This document shows positions 32,144 through 40,773 of a stretch of DNA of 64,000 nt, in pieces (the first letter of the stretch is position 1; each line of letters opens with the position of its first letter). The stretch comes from Azohydromonas caseinilytica (GTDB lineage Bacteria; Pseudomonadota; Gammaproteobacteria; Burkholderiales; Burkholderiaceae_C), in assembly GCF_012927045.1 (NCBI RefSeq), contig NZ_JABBFW010000009.1, positions 124,001 through 188,000 of the forward strand. Reading direction: 5' to 3'. Both the position numbers and the translations under genes were made by a program. The notes beneath the pieces are model-generated. The model ran no database searches. It was given only the letters and a program-made list of their open reading frames with translations, and had not been told where the DNA came from.

Positions 32144-32830
32144 ATGAATTTGCCGCCCCTGCCCGCCGGCCATGCCGAACCGATGTCCCCCGCCGCGCGG
32201 CGGGCGCTGGGGGCGGGCATGCTCGCGGCGCATGTGGCGGTGGGCTGGGCGCTGCTGCAGCTGGAACCGGTGCGCCAGGCCGTGGGCGAGGTGATCCCGA
32301 TCACGGTGGACTTCATCGCCCCGCCGGCGCCCGTGCCGGCGCCGCCCCCGCCACCGGTGCCGCGCGTGCAAATAAAACCCGCGCCGACGCCAAAGCCCGT
32401 CATCACCAGCGCGCCCACGCCCGCACCGCAGCCGCCGGTCTTCGTGGCCCCGCCGGCGCCGCCCGCGCCCGCGCCGCCTGCGCCCGTGGAAGCCGCCCCC
32501 GCCCCGCCGGCACCGCCCGCCCCGCCCGCGGCTCCGCCGCAACCCAAGACGATCTCGATCAGCGCGGTGCAGTACCTCACGCCGCCGGTGCTGAACTACC
32601 CGCCGGCCGCGCGCCGCGCCGGCGAGTCCGGGCGCGTGAACGTGCGCGTGCTGGTGGACGCACAGGGCCTGCCGCAGCAGATGCAGATCGCCCGCTCGTC
32701 GGGCTTCCCGCGCCTGGACGAGGCCGCGCTGGCCACCGTGCGCGCCACGCGCTTCAAGCCCTACATGGAAAACGGCCAGCCCCACGCCTTCTGGGTGCTG
32801 ATGCCCCTGATCTTCGAACTGGAGGAGTAA
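32144..32830 (+). CDS. tonB: TonB energy-transducing protein
   Basis: Carries proton-motive energy from ExbB-ExbD to outer-membrane receptors. 228 residues: an N-terminal membrane anchor after about 20 residues ('LGAGMLAAHVAVGWALLQL'), a very Pro/Ala-rich periplasm-spanning linker (about 55-130) and a C-terminal TonB domain ('PPVLNYPPAARRAGESGRVNVRVLVD', shown in part as 'YPPAARRAGESGRVNVRVL', ending 'FKPYMENGQPHAFWVLMPLIF'). First gene of tonB-exbB-exbD; exbB starts 3 bases after its stop. Confidence 0.93.
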   Translation: MNLPPLPAGHAEPMSPAARRALGAGMLAAHVAVGWALLQLEPVRQAVGEVIPITVDFIAPPAPVPAPPPPPVPRVQIKPAPTPKPVITSAPTPAPQPPVFVAPPAPPAPAPPAPVEAAPAPPAPPAPPAAPPQPKTISISAVQYLTPPVLNYPPAARRAGESGRVNVRVLVDAQGLPQQMQIARSSGFPRLDEAALATVRATRFKPYMENGQPHAFWVLMPLIFELEE

Positions 32831-32833
32831 GCG

Positions 32834-33589
32834 ATGAACGATCCCCAAACCGCCACGGGCTTCGCCCATTTCCTGGCCCAGAGCGATGCGGTGGGCAAGA
32901 CCCTGCTGGCGATTCTGGTGCTCATGTCGGTGCTGTCCTGGGCGCTGATCGCCATCAAGGGCCTGACGCAGCTCATCCGGCGCCGGCGCAGCGACCAGTT
33001 CCTGAAGTTCTTCTGGGACGCGCGCTCGCTGGAGGAAGTGGGCAACGAGATCAGCACCCATGGCGCGCGCGACCCGTTCTCGCACCTGACCGCGCACGCG
33101 ATGCACGCGCAGTCGCACCATGCCAAGTACGGCGCGGCCAAGCTCAGCGAGGCCGGCACGGCGCAAGACTTCGTCACGCGCACCATCAAGAAGGTGCTCG
33201 ACGAGGAAACCACGCGGCTGGAGAACGGGCTGACCACGCTGGCCACCATCGGTGCGACCGCACCGTTCGTGGGCCTGTTCGGCACGGTGTGGGGCGTGTA
33301 CCACGCGCTGCTGGCCATCGGCATGAGCGGCGCGGGCACGCTGGACAAGGTCGCCGGCCCGGTGGGCGAGGCGCTGATCATGACCGGCATCGGCCTGGCC
33401 GTGGCCATCCCCGCGGTGGTGGCCTACAACGCCATCACGCGCAGCAACCGCGTGCTCAACGCCCGGCTCGACGCCTTCGCCTTCGAGCTGCTGACCTTCC
33501 TGTCCATGGGCCAGACCATGAAGCCCGGCGCCGCCGCTCCGGCCTCGGACAACAGCAGCAACGTGCGCGGCCTGCGCACCGCCGGCTGA
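32834..33589 (+). CDS. exbB: Biopolymer transport protein ExbB
   Basis: Proton-channel subunit that energises TonB. 251 residues with three membrane helices ('KTLLAILVLMSVLSWALIAI', 'LTTLATIGATAPFVGLFGTVWGVYHALL' in two parts, 'EALIMTGIGLAVAIPAVVAYN'). Placed between tonB and exbD with short gaps, so it is one operon with them. Confidence 0.94.
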   Translation: MNDPQTATGFAHFLAQSDAVGKTLLAILVLMSVLSWALIAIKGLTQLIRRRRSDQFLKFFWDARSLEEVGNEISTHGARDPFSHLTAHAMHAQSHHAKYGAAKLSEAGTAQDFVTRTIKKVLDEETTRLENGLTTLATIGATAPFVGLFGTVWGVYHALLAIGMSGAGTLDKVAGPVGEALIMTGIGLAVAIPAVVAYNAITRSNRVLNARLDAFAFELLTFLSMGQTMKPGAAAPASDNSSNVRGLRTAG

Positions 33590-33619
33590 CGCAGTTCACC
33601 TTCTCACGGAGCCCTCCCC

Positions 33620-34042
33620 ATGGCCTTCGCCAGCTTCGACCGCAAGTCCTCCTCGGCGCCGGTGTCCGACATCAACATGGTCCCGCTCATCGACGTGATG
33701 CTGGTGCTGCTGGTGATCTTCATCGTCACCGCGCCGCTGCTCACCCACGCCGTGAAGCTGGACCTGCCCAAGGCCAGCAGCCAGGTCAACCAGGCGCCGC
33801 CGCAGAAGATCGAGTTCGCCCTCGATGCCAGCGGCCAGCGCTTCTGGAACGGCGAGGCCGTCAGCCGCGAGGAGGCGGCCGCGCGCTTCGCCGCCGAGGG
33901 CGCCAAGGACCCGCAGCCCGAGGTGCACCTGCGCGCCGACCAGGCCGTGGCCTACCGCTTCGTGGCCGAGACGCTGGCCGACGCCTCCAAGGCCGGACTG
34001 TCCAAGGTCGGCTTCGTCAGCACGCCCGAAGAGGCGCGCTGA
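33620..34042 (+). CDS. exbD: Biopolymer transport protein ExbD
   Basis: Partner of ExbB in driving TonB. 140 residues with the single helix 'IDVMLVLLVIFIVTAPLL' and its essential Asp, then a periplasmic domain ending 'LSKVGFVSTPEEAR'. It is clearly distinct from the other ExbD-like protein at 17.1 kb, though of similar size. The siderophore receptor gene follows after 112 bases with its own ribosome site. Confidence 0.94.
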   Translation: MAFASFDRKSSSAPVSDINMVPLIDVMLVLLVIFIVTAPLLTHAVKLDLPKASSQVNQAPPQKIEFALDASGQRFWNGEAVSREEAAARFAAEGAKDPQPEVHLRADQAVAYRFVAETLADASKAGLSKVGFVSTPEEAR

Positions 34043-34154
34043 CCTGTCCCGGGCACGCGGCCCGCGCCGCGCGCCGCCTGTCCTTCTCCCCTCCCGCTTT
34101 CCCTTTTGATCGGGCGCCGCGTGCGCTCCGGCCAAGCTCAACCTGGAGATTCCC

Positions 34155-36458
34155 ATGAACAACAAATATGACCGCCGCGCCCTGCTGCCGCTGGGCGCGC
34201 TGGCCGCCGGTTTCAGCATTGCCGGCGGTGCCATGGCGCAGGCCGAGGCTCCGGCCCAGCCGCAGTCCCAGGCCGAGGCGGTGCTGCCCGCCGTGCGCGC
34301 CAAGGGCAGCGTCGAGCGCGCCGGCAACCAGAGCATCCGCACCACCACCACCACCATCGGCAAGGGCCAGCAGCAGCTGCGCGACATCCCGCAGTCGGTG
34401 ACGGTGGTGACGGAAAAGCTCATCGACGACCGCAACCTCGACACGCTCAAGGAGACGCTGAAGAACACCGCCGGCGTGACCTTCATGGCCGCGGAGGGTG
34501 GCGAGGAAGACATCCGGCTGCGCGGCTTCTCGCTGGCGCAGGCGGGCGACATCTTCGTGGACGGCATGCGCGAGCCCGCCTTCTACGAGCGCGACACCTT
34601 CAACTACGACCGCCTGGAGCTGCTGCGCGGCTCGGCCTCGATGCTCTTCGGGCGCGGCTCCACCGGTGGCGCCGTCAACCAGGTGAGCAAGCAGCCGCGC
34701 CTGATCGACGAGCACGAGGTGCGCGTCACCGTCGGCAACCACGAGTACCGCCGCCTCACCGGCGACTTCAACATCAAGACCGGCGAGGAGTCGGCGCTGC
34801 GCCTGAACGTGATGCACACCAAGGCCGACAACAACGGCTCGGGCAGCAGCATCGAGAAGGCCGGCGTGGCCGGCGCCTTCCGCTGGGGCATCGGCACGGC
34901 CGACGAGTTCAGCGCGGGCCTGTTCTACCTGAACAACAACAACGGCATGAACTACGGCCTGCCGTGGATCAAGCCCGTCGGCGGCAACCCGCCCAGCGGG
35001 AGCCCGAACGCGCTGAACACGGTGTTGCCGGGCCTGAGCCCGGATGCCTACTACGGCATGGCCAGCGACTACAACGACGGCTACGCCGCCGTGGGCACGC
35101 TCAGCCACCTGCACCGCTTCGACAACAGCACCGAGCTGCGCACCACGCTGCGCAAGGGCCGTTTCGACCGCGACCAGCGCGCCAGCTCCATCCGCTTCGC
35201 CGGCACCAGCGCCACCGCCACCAACCCGTTCACGAACCCGGCCGCGGTGGGGCTCAACAACTTCGGGCCGGCGACGGTGCTCAACCGCGGCACCAACCTG
35301 AAGATCCAGGACATGGACACGCTGCAGCTGCAAAGCGACTTCAGCAGCAAGTTCGAGGCGGTGGGCCTGCGCCATGAGGTGCTGGCCGGGGTGGACATCT
35401 CGCGCGAGGAAAAGACGGTCTATGGCGTGAGCCCGACCAGCCCCGTGCTGGTCAAGGGCCAGATCCGGGCGGACGGCACGCTGCTGGGCAGCAACTGGGT
35501 GGATGAGAGCCGGCGCCAGCTCACGCCCTCCAACGCCTTCGAGGCGCACAACTGGGGCGTCTACGCGCAGGACCTGGTGCAGGTGGCCCCGGAGTGGAAG
35601 CTGCTGGGCGGCCTGCGCTTCGACCACCTCAAGGGCGAGTACGACCAGATCGTGGGCACGGCCGCCAACGCCGCCGGCCGCTACGAGCAGACCATCTCGA
35701 ACTGGAGCAAGCGCGTGGGCGTGCTGTACCAGCCCACGCCGCAGCAGTCCTACCACTTCTCCTGGGGCACTTCGTTCAACACCTCGGGCGACACCTACTC
35801 CTACAACCGGCTCAGCGCCAACACGCCGCCGGAGGAGAGCGAGAACATCGAGCTCGGCGCCAAGCTCGACAGCGCCGACAACCGCTTCACCACGCGGCTG
35901 GCGGTCTTCCGCTCGACCAAGAAGAACGAGCGCAACACCGACGCCACGTCGGTGACGGACGATTCCTACTTGCTGTCGGCCAAGCGGCATGCCACGGGCT
36001 TCGAGCTCGACTTCACCGGCCGCCTCACGCCGCAGTGGGAGGTCTATGGCTCGTACATGTGGATTCCCAGCGCCAAGGTGGACGAGGCCGCCAGCGCGAG
36101 CTTCGGCAACCGCAAGGGCGACCGCCCCGGCCTGACGCCCAAGCACAGCGGCACGATCTGGACCACCTACCAGTTCACCCCGAAGCTGCGCCTGGGCGCC
36201 GGCGTGAACTTCCGCAGCAAGCAGTCGCCGGCCGACGTCACCATCCCGCAGGGTGCCGATCCGGCCACCGCGCGCTGGGACGCCCCGGGCTGGGCCACCT
36301 TCGACCTCATGGGCGAGTACACCTTCAGCGACAAGGTCTCGCTCAAGGTCAACGTCAACAACGTGGCCGACAAGTACTACGCCGATTCGCTCTACCGTGG
36401 CCACTACATTCCGGGCTTCGGGCGCATCGTCCAGGCGCAGCTGGTCAGCAAGTTCTGA
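34155..36458 (+). CDS. TonB-dependent siderophore receptor (Fiu/PiuA-like)
   Basis: Outer-membrane ferric-siderophore receptor, 767 residues. Signal peptide to about residue 30 ('AAGFSIAGGAMAQA'), plug domain (about 70-190: 'QQQLRDIPQSVTVVTEKLIDD', shown as 'LRDIPQSVTVVTEKLI', 'DIRLRGFS', 'VDGMREPAFYERDTFNYDRLE', 'LFGRGSTGGAVNQVSKQP') and a barrel ending in the terminal 'LVSKF' aromatic. Catecholate type is suggested by similarity to Fiu/PiuA and by the piuC gene next door, the known Fiu-YbiX pairing. Directly downstream of tonB-exbBD, hence likely iron-regulated. Confidence 0.9.
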   Translation: MNNKYDRRALLPLGALAAGFSIAGGAMAQAEAPAQPQSQAEAVLPAVRAKGSVERAGNQSIRTTTTTIGKGQQQLRDIPQSVTVVTEKLIDDRNLDTLKETLKNTAGVTFMAAEGGEEDIRLRGFSLAQAGDIFVDGMREPAFYERDTFNYDRLELLRGSASMLFGRGSTGGAVNQVSKQPRLIDEHEVRVTVGNHEYRRLTGDFNIKTGEESALRLNVMHTKADNNGSGSSIEKAGVAGAFRWGIGTADEFSAGLFYLNNNNGMNYGLPWIKPVGGNPPSGSPNALNTVLPGLSPDAYYGMASDYNDGYAAVGTLSHLHRFDNSTELRTTLRKGRFDRDQRASSIRFAGTSATATNPFTNPAAVGLNNFGPATVLNRGTNLKIQDMDTLQLQSDFSSKFEAVGLRHEVLAGVDISREEKTVYGVSPTSPVLVKGQIRADGTLLGSNWVDESRRQLTPSNAFEAHNWGVYAQDLVQVAPEWKLLGGLRFDHLKGEYDQIVGTAANAAGRYEQTISNWSKRVGVLYQPTPQQSYHFSWGTSFNTSGDTYSYNRLSANTPPEESENIELGAKLDSADNRFTTRLAVFRSTKKNERNTDATSVTDDSYLLSAKRHATGFELDFTGRLTPQWEVYGSYMWIPSAKVDEAASASFGNRKGDRPGLTPKHSGTIWTTYQFTPKLRLGAGVNFRSKQSPADVTIPQGADPATARWDAPGWATFDLMGEYTFSDKVSLKVNVNNVADKYYADSLYRGHYIPGFGRIVQAQLVSKF

Positions 36459-36482
36459 CCTGACTCGTTCGCGAGCCTGAAC

Positions 36483-36517
36483 GCGGCGGCCGCTCCCGAT
36501 CCCGGGACGGCCGCCGC
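36483..36517 (+). other. GC-rich 10-bp hairpin between receptor and piuC
   Basis: Perfect inverted repeat GCGGCGGCCG / CGGCCGCCGC around a 15-base loop, 25 bases after the receptor stop. No T-run. It could lower readthrough or protect the receptor mRNA end, giving different levels of receptor and dioxygenase. Confidence 0.45.
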
Positions 36518-36548
36518 GCGCCTTCCATACCATCCTCCCGCACGGGCC

Positions 36549-37232
36549 ATGCTCATCCACGTTCCCGAAGTCCTCTCGCCCGACGAGCTGCGGCAGTGCC
36601 GCGAGATCCTGCGCGATGCGCCCTGGAGCGACGGCCGCGCCACCGCGGGCGCACAGTCGGCCGTCGTCAAGAGCAACGAGCAGCTGCCCGCCCGCTGCGA
36701 GCCGGCGCAGGCGCTGCAGGCCCTCGTGCTGCGCGCGCTGGAGCGCCACCCGCTGTTCTTCTCGGCCGCGCTGCCCAAGCGCATCTTTCCGCCCATGTTC
36801 AATCGCTACGGCGGCGCGGCCAACACCTACGGGCCGCATGTGGACATGGCCGTGCGCCACACCGCGCAGCCAGGCGTGCGCGTGCGCACCGACATCTCCT
36901 GCACGCTGTTCTTCGCCGAGCCCGAGGAGTACGAGGGCGGCGAACTGGTCATTGACGACACCTACGGCAGCCAGCGCGTGAAGCTGCCGGCCGGCGACAT
37001 GGTGCTCTACCCCGGCACCAGCGTGCACGGCGTGGCGCCGGTGACGCGCGGCCACCGGCTGGCAAGCTTCTTCTGGGTCGAGAGCATGGTGCGCAGCGAC
37101 GAGCAGCGCCGGCTGCTGTTCGACCTGGACATGAACCTGATGCGGCTGCGCGAACGCGAGGGCGAGACGCCCGAGGCCGTGGCGCTCACGGGCACGTACC
37201 ACAACCTGCTGCGCATGTGGGCCGACACCTGA
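36549..37232 (+). CDS. Fe2+/2-oxoglutarate-dependent dioxygenase PiuC (PKHD type)
   Basis: 227-residue member of the PKHD hydroxylase family (YbiX/PiuC) that accompanies catecholate-siderophore receptors. Iron ligands: His and Asp in '[12 protein letters not shown]', distal His in '[12 protein letters not shown]'; 2-oxoglutarate-binding Arg in '[13 protein letters not shown]'. N-terminal '[21 protein letters not shown]' is typical. Its substrate is not established in the family. Follows the receptor by 90 bases; the next gene begins 7 bases after its stop. Confidence 0.92.
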   Translation: MLIHVPEVLSPDELRQCREILRDAPWSDGRATAGAQSAVVKSNEQLPARCEPAQALQALVLRALERHPLFFSAALPKRIFPPMFNRYGGAANTYGPHVDMAVRHTAQPGVRVRTDISCTLFFAEPEEYEGGELVIDDTYGSQRVKLPAGDMVLYPGTSVHGVAPVTRGHRLASFFWVESMVRSDEQRRLLFDLDMNLMRLREREGETPEAVALTGTYHNLLRMWADT

Positions 37233-37239
37233 GGACGCG

Positions 37240-38349
37240 ATGAGCAGCCTCCAAGCCTCCGCGCCGCCGCGCATTCCGGCCGGCATCGCCGGCGCGGCCG
37301 ACTACGAGCCGCATGCGCGCGAGCGCATGGACCCTGCCGCCTGGGCCTACCTGTGCGGCGGCGCGGGCGACGAGATCACGCTGCGCGCCAACCGCGAGGC
37401 CTGGGACGCGCTGCGGCTGCTGCCGCGCGTGCTGAGGTCACTGGCCGGTGGTTCCGCGGGCATCGAGTTGCTGGGGCGGCGATTGCAGAGCCCGCTGCTG
37501 GTGGCGCCCATGGCCTTCCAGCGCCTGGCCCATCCCGACGGCGAGGCCGCCACCGCGCTGGCCGCCGCCGCGCAGGGCGCGGGCCTGGTGCTCAGCGCCC
37601 AGGCCAGCCAGCGCCTGGAGGACGTCGCCGCGCTGGTGCGCGACGAGGCCGATCGCGGCCCGCTGTGGTTCCAGCTTTACCTGCAACCCGATCGCGGCCA
37701 CACGCTGGAGCTCGTTGAGCGCGCCGAGGCCGCGGGCTTCGAGGCGCTGGTGCTCACCGTCGATGCGCCGACCTCCGGCGCACGCGACCGCGAGCGCCGC
37801 GCCGGCTTCCAGCTGCCGCCGGGCGTGTCGGCGGTCAACCTGCGGCCGCGGCCGGCGCAAGCGGCGCCGGGTGACTTCTTCGCCCAGGTCGTCGCGCAGG
37901 CACCGACCTGGGAAGACGTGGCCTGGCTGCTGTCCGCCACGCGGCTGCCGCTGCTGCTCAAGGGCGTGCTGCATCCGGCCGACGCGCGCCAAGCGCTGGC
38001 CCTGGGCGTGGCGGGGCTGATCGTCTCCAACCATGGCGGGCGCACGCTCGACACCGCCGTGAGCACCGCACGCGCGCTGCCGCGCATCGCCGACGCGCTG
38101 GGCGGCGCGTTGCCGCTGCTGGTCGATGGGGGCATCCGCCGCGGCACCGACGTGCTCAAGGCCCTGGCGCTGGGCGCGCAGGCGGTGCTGCTGGGCCGCC
38201 CGGTGCTGCATGGCCTGGCCACGGCCGGGGCGCTGGGCGTGGCGCATGTGCTGCGTCTGGTGCGCGACGAGCTCGAGATCGCCATGGCCCTGTGCGGCTG
38301 CCGCTGCGTGGCCGACATCGGCCGTGAATTGCTGGACGAGGCGCCCTGA
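37240..38349 (+). CDS. FMN-dependent alpha-hydroxy acid oxidase/dehydrogenase
   Basis: TIM-barrel flavoenzyme that oxidises L-2-hydroxy acids such as lactate or glycolate. 369 residues with FMN and catalytic motifs: 'LLVAPMAFQRLAHPDGE', 'WFQLYLQPDRG', 'LTVDAPTSGARDRE', the active-site His and Arg in 'IVSNHGGRTLDTA', and phosphate loop 'LVDGGIRRGTDVLKALALGAQAVLLGRP'-type (here 'VDGGIRRGTDVLKALALGA'). The substrate cannot be read from sequence. Only 7 bases from piuC, so it is co-transcribed with an iron-uptake set, an unusual partner. Confidence 0.9.
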   Translation: MSSLQASAPPRIPAGIAGAADYEPHARERMDPAAWAYLCGGAGDEITLRANREAWDALRLLPRVLRSLAGGSAGIELLGRRLQSPLLVAPMAFQRLAHPDGEAATALAAAAQGAGLVLSAQASQRLEDVAALVRDEADRGPLWFQLYLQPDRGHTLELVERAEAAGFEALVLTVDAPTSGARDRERRAGFQLPPGVSAVNLRPRPAQAAPGDFFAQVVAQAPTWEDVAWLLSATRLPLLLKGVLHPADARQALALGVAGLIVSNHGGRTLDTAVSTARALPRIADALGGALPLLVDGGIRRGTDVLKALALGAQAVLLGRPVLHGLATAGALGVAHVLRLVRDELEIAMALCGCRCVADIGRELLDEAP

Positions 38350-38613
38350 GCGCGCCGCATTTCCTGGCCGGTTCCCGCCGCAATTAAGTCGCCCGGCCTG
38401 CTGTTTTGATGCGGGAGTGCGACAAAACCCCGTTTCGGGCTTCCACCGAGGCCTGAGAAAGCGGTTTCTCAGAGGGAAAACGCCTGCTTTGGCTTCTCAC
38501 TCCCCTGGGGGCGCAGTACCATTTGCCCCGCAGGGTGCCGCAGAGAAAAGAGGGTTCATGCAGCCTTCGCCCCACCCGGCACATCAACTCAGTAATTGAT
38601 GGAGAGAATCCAA
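38350..38613 (+). promoter_or_regulatory. SWIB upstream region with small hairpins
   Basis: 264 bases without a gene. It contains a perfect 8-bp hairpin CTGAGAAA-GCGG-TTTCTCAG (38453-38472) and a ribosome site GGAGAG at 38600-38605 just before the SWIB start. The promoter was not identified with confidence. Confidence 0.35.
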
Positions 38614-38955
38614 ATGGCAACTGCAAAGAAAGCCGCGTCCAAGACGGCCGCGGCAAAGAAGGCCCCGGCCGCCAAGAAGGCCGACCAGGCCGGCGCCGAG
38701 GGCAAGCGCAGCCCCAACGCCGCGTTCATGAAGGAAATGAAGCCCAGCGCCCAACTCGCGGCCGTCATTGGCGACAAGCCGATGCCGCGCACCGAGGTCA
38801 CCAAGAAGGTGTGGGACTACATCAAGGCCAACAAGCTCCAGGATGAGTCCAACAAGCGCATGATCAACGCCGACGCCAAGCTGAAGGAAATCTTCAAGAA
38901 GCCCCAGGTGTCGATGTTCGAGATGACCAAGCTCATCAACGAGCACCTGAAGTGA
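38614..38955 (+). CDS. SWIB/MDM2-domain DNA-associated protein
   Basis: 113-residue protein. The first 35 residues are Lys/Ala-rich ('MATAKKAASKTAAAKKAPAA'), like histone H1-type tails of betaproteobacterial nucleoid proteins; the rest is a SWIB domain ('SAQLAAVIGDKPMPRTEVTKK', 'VWDYIKANKLQDESNKRMI', 'IFKKPQVSMFEMTKLINEHL'). Probably binds DNA through the tail; the function of bacterial SWIB proteins is not settled. ATG 38614 has a GGAGAG ribosome site. Terminator immediately downstream. Confidence 0.9.
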   Translation: MATAKKAASKTAAAKKAPAAKKADQAGAEGKRSPNAAFMKEMKPSAQLAAVIGDKPMPRTEVTKKVWDYIKANKLQDESNKRMINADAKLKEIFKKPQVSMFEMTKLINEHLK

Positions 38956-38986
38956 TCGCCCGGGCCTTGCGCCCGCGCCTCCACAC

Positions 38987-39011
38987 AAAGCCGGCCCCGT
39001 GCCGGCTTTTT
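38987..39011 (+). terminator. Rho-independent terminator of the SWIB gene
   Basis: Stem AAAGCCGGC / GCCGGCTTT with a short loop and T-run, about 30 bases after the stop. Confidence 0.88.
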
Positions 39012-39196
39012 CAATGCCCGCGTGATCGGGCCACAGGGCTCACGGGCGGTGATGCCGGCTCCGGGCCCCCAGCGGTCCGTCCCTTCGTGAGATGCCACCG
39101 CAACCAGCCTGGGCCTCGCGCCGCACCGGTGCCGGCATGCGGCAGCGGGCCTGGGCGGCAGGCATGATGATGCGTTTGCAATCTCTTTCGTCTGTC

Positions 39197-39664
39197 ATGC
39201 AAGGCCATCCCGCCGTTCTCGATGCCCTCAACGCGCTGCTTGCCGGCGAGCTCGCCGCCCGCGACCAGTACTTCATCCATGCCCGCATGCTGCAGGACTG
39301 GGGCTACGACCGGCTGGCCGCGCGCCTGGCGCACGAGATGGAGGACGAGACCGGCCATGCCGACGCGCTGATCAAGCGCATCCTGATGCTGGGCGGGCGG
39401 CCCCACATGGTGCCCGGGCCGCTGAACGTGGGCGAGGACGTGCCCGGCATCTTGGCCAGCGACTTGGCGGTCGAGCATTCGGTGATCCGGCACCTGCGCG
39501 AGGTGATCGCGCTGTGCGAGCGCGAGCGCGACTACGTCACGCGCGACCTGCTGCTGCCGATGCTGGAGGACACCGAGGAAGATCACGCGCACTGGCTGGA
39601 GCAGCAGCTGCGGCTGGTACAGGCGCTGGGCCTGCAGAACTACCTGCAGAGCCAGATGAGCTGA
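39197..39664 (+). CDS. bfr: Bacterioferritin lacking the haem-ligand methionine
   Basis: Iron-storage 24-mer subunit, 155 residues. All di-iron ferroxidase ligands align: Glu18, Glu51, His54, Glu93, Glu127 and His130 ('GELAARDQYFIHARML', 'EMEDETGHAD', 'EEDHAHWLE'). The residue equal to E. coli Met52, which ligates haem between subunits, is Thr52 here ('DETGHAD' instead of 'DEMKHAD'), so this subunit probably does not bind haem in the usual way. Start at ATG 39197 fixed by alignment to the E. coli N-terminus; the frame opening at 39092 is longer but unconserved. No bfd partner is adjacent. Confidence 0.9.
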   Translation: MQGHPAVLDALNALLAGELAARDQYFIHARMLQDWGYDRLAARLAHEMEDETGHADALIKRILMLGGRPHMVPGPLNVGEDVPGILASDLAVEHSVIRHLREVIALCERERDYVTRDLLLPMLEDTEEDHAHWLEQQLRLVQALGLQNYLQSQMS

Positions 39665-39695
39665 AGCCGCCGGCGGCCTTAGCCGGCGGCGCGCC

Positions 39696-40112
39696 TCAAG
39701 GCAGCCACTGCGCCAGCGAGGTCCACATCTGCGCGATGGAAATCGGCTTGGTCCAGTAGTCGTCGAAGCCGGCCTGGCGCGCCACGCGCGCCTGCTCGGG
39801 CAGCGCGTCGGCCGACAGCGCGATGCACGGCAGCTTGGCCGTGGCCGGGTCGGCGCGCAGCCGGGCGATGATCTCCAGCCCGTTCATGTCGGGCAGGTTC
39901 ATGTCGATGAGCAGCAGCTCCGGCGCATCCTCGCGCGCGGCGCGCAGGCCCGAGGCGCCGTCGCGCTCCACCTGCAGCACCCAGCCCTCGTGGCCGCGGA
40001 ACATCTCCGTCATCAGCAGCACGTTCAGCGGCTCGTCCTCGATGTAGAGCACGCGCCGCGGCGGCCGCTCGCCCGCGCCGCCGGCGGGGGTTGCGTGGGG
40101 ATCAGCCGACAT
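39696..40112 (-). CDS. Single-domain response regulator (receiver only)
   Basis: 138-residue receiver without an output domain. 'VLYIEDEPLN' has the acidic pair, phospho-acceptor Asp in 'LLLIDMNLPDMNG', 'IALSADAL' and 'YWTKPI' supply the conserved Ser/Thr and Lys. Similar stand-alone receivers work in multistep phosphorelays or bind hybrid kinases; no kinase is nearby. Overlaps the end of the dienelactone hydrolase gene by 11 bases. Confidence 0.88.
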   Translation of the reverse strand: MSADPHATPAGGAGERPPRRVLYIEDEPLNVLLMTEMFRGHEGWVLQVERDGASGLRAAREDAPELLLIDMNLPDMNGLEIIARLRADPATAKLPCIALSADALPEQARVARQAGFDDYWTKPISIAQMWTSLAQWLP

Positions 40113-40770
40113 GCCGCTGCAGGAAGTCCAGCGAGCGCCGGCGGGCCAGCGCCGCGCTCTGGGGTTCGAAGGCTGCGCGCTGGTCGCAGTTGAAGCCGTG
40201 GTCGGCCGGGTACACGTGCACCTCCACTTCCGGCCGCGACCACTGGAAAGCCTCCACGCGGTCCAGAGGGATGAGCGAGTCGCGCTCGCCGAAGTGCATG
40301 AGCACCGGGCAGCGCGGCTTGAGCGTCGCCTGGTCCGGGATGCCCGCGCCGTAGTAGCTGATCGCGGCCGAAAGCCCGTCGAGCCTGCAGGCCGACAGCC
40401 ACGTCAGCAGCCCGCCCCAGCAGTAGCCGACGATGCCCACCTTGCCGTGCTGCGCGCCCTCGGCAATGGCCGCGGCGATGTCCTGCAGCACCCGCTCCGG
40501 CTGGGCCATCGCGGCCGCCTTGAGCTCGCGCCCGCGCTTGACGTCGTCCTCGGTGTAGCCCAGCTCCACGCCGGGCTGCAGCCGCTCGAACAGCGCCGGC
40601 GCGATGGCCACGTAGCCCTCGTCGGCGTAGCCATGCGCGACGGCGCGGATGTGCGAGTTGACGCCGAAGATCTCCTGCAGCACCACCAGCGCGCCGCGCG
40701 GCGTGCCCTGTGGTGTCGCCACGAAGGCGTCGAAGCGGTGGCCGTCGGCCGCCTGCAGTTGCATGGACAT
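40102..40770 (-). CDS. Dienelactone hydrolase family protein
   Basis: Alpha/beta hydrolase of 222 residues. Nucleophile Cys lies in 'VGYCWGGLLTWL', acid in 'FGERDSLIPLD' and His in 'YPADHGFNCDQR', the Cys-Asp-His triad of carboxymethylenebutenolidase, which opens dienelactones in chloro-aromatic breakdown. Many family members have other, unknown substrates. It lies 3 bases from the isomerase-like gene upstream, which suggests an aromatic-degradation theme. Confidence 0.88.
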   Translation of the reverse strand: MSMQLQAADGHRFDAFVATPQGTPRGALVVLQEIFGVNSHIRAVAHGYADEGYVAIAPALFERLQPGVELGYTEDDVKRGRELKAAAMAQPERVLQDIAAAIAEGAQHGKVGIVGYCWGGLLTWLSACRLDGLSAAISYYGAGIPDQATLKPRCPVLMHFGERDSLIPLDRVEAFQWSRPEVEVHVYPADHGFNCDQRAAFEPQSAALARRRSLDFLQRHVG

Positions 40771-40773
40771 CCT

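Noticed and set aside
34017-37286. 1089-codon minus-strand frame across the iron operon
   Set aside because: Runs antisense through three real genes (receptor, piuC, exbD end); low-complexity His/Arg/Val content, no motif.
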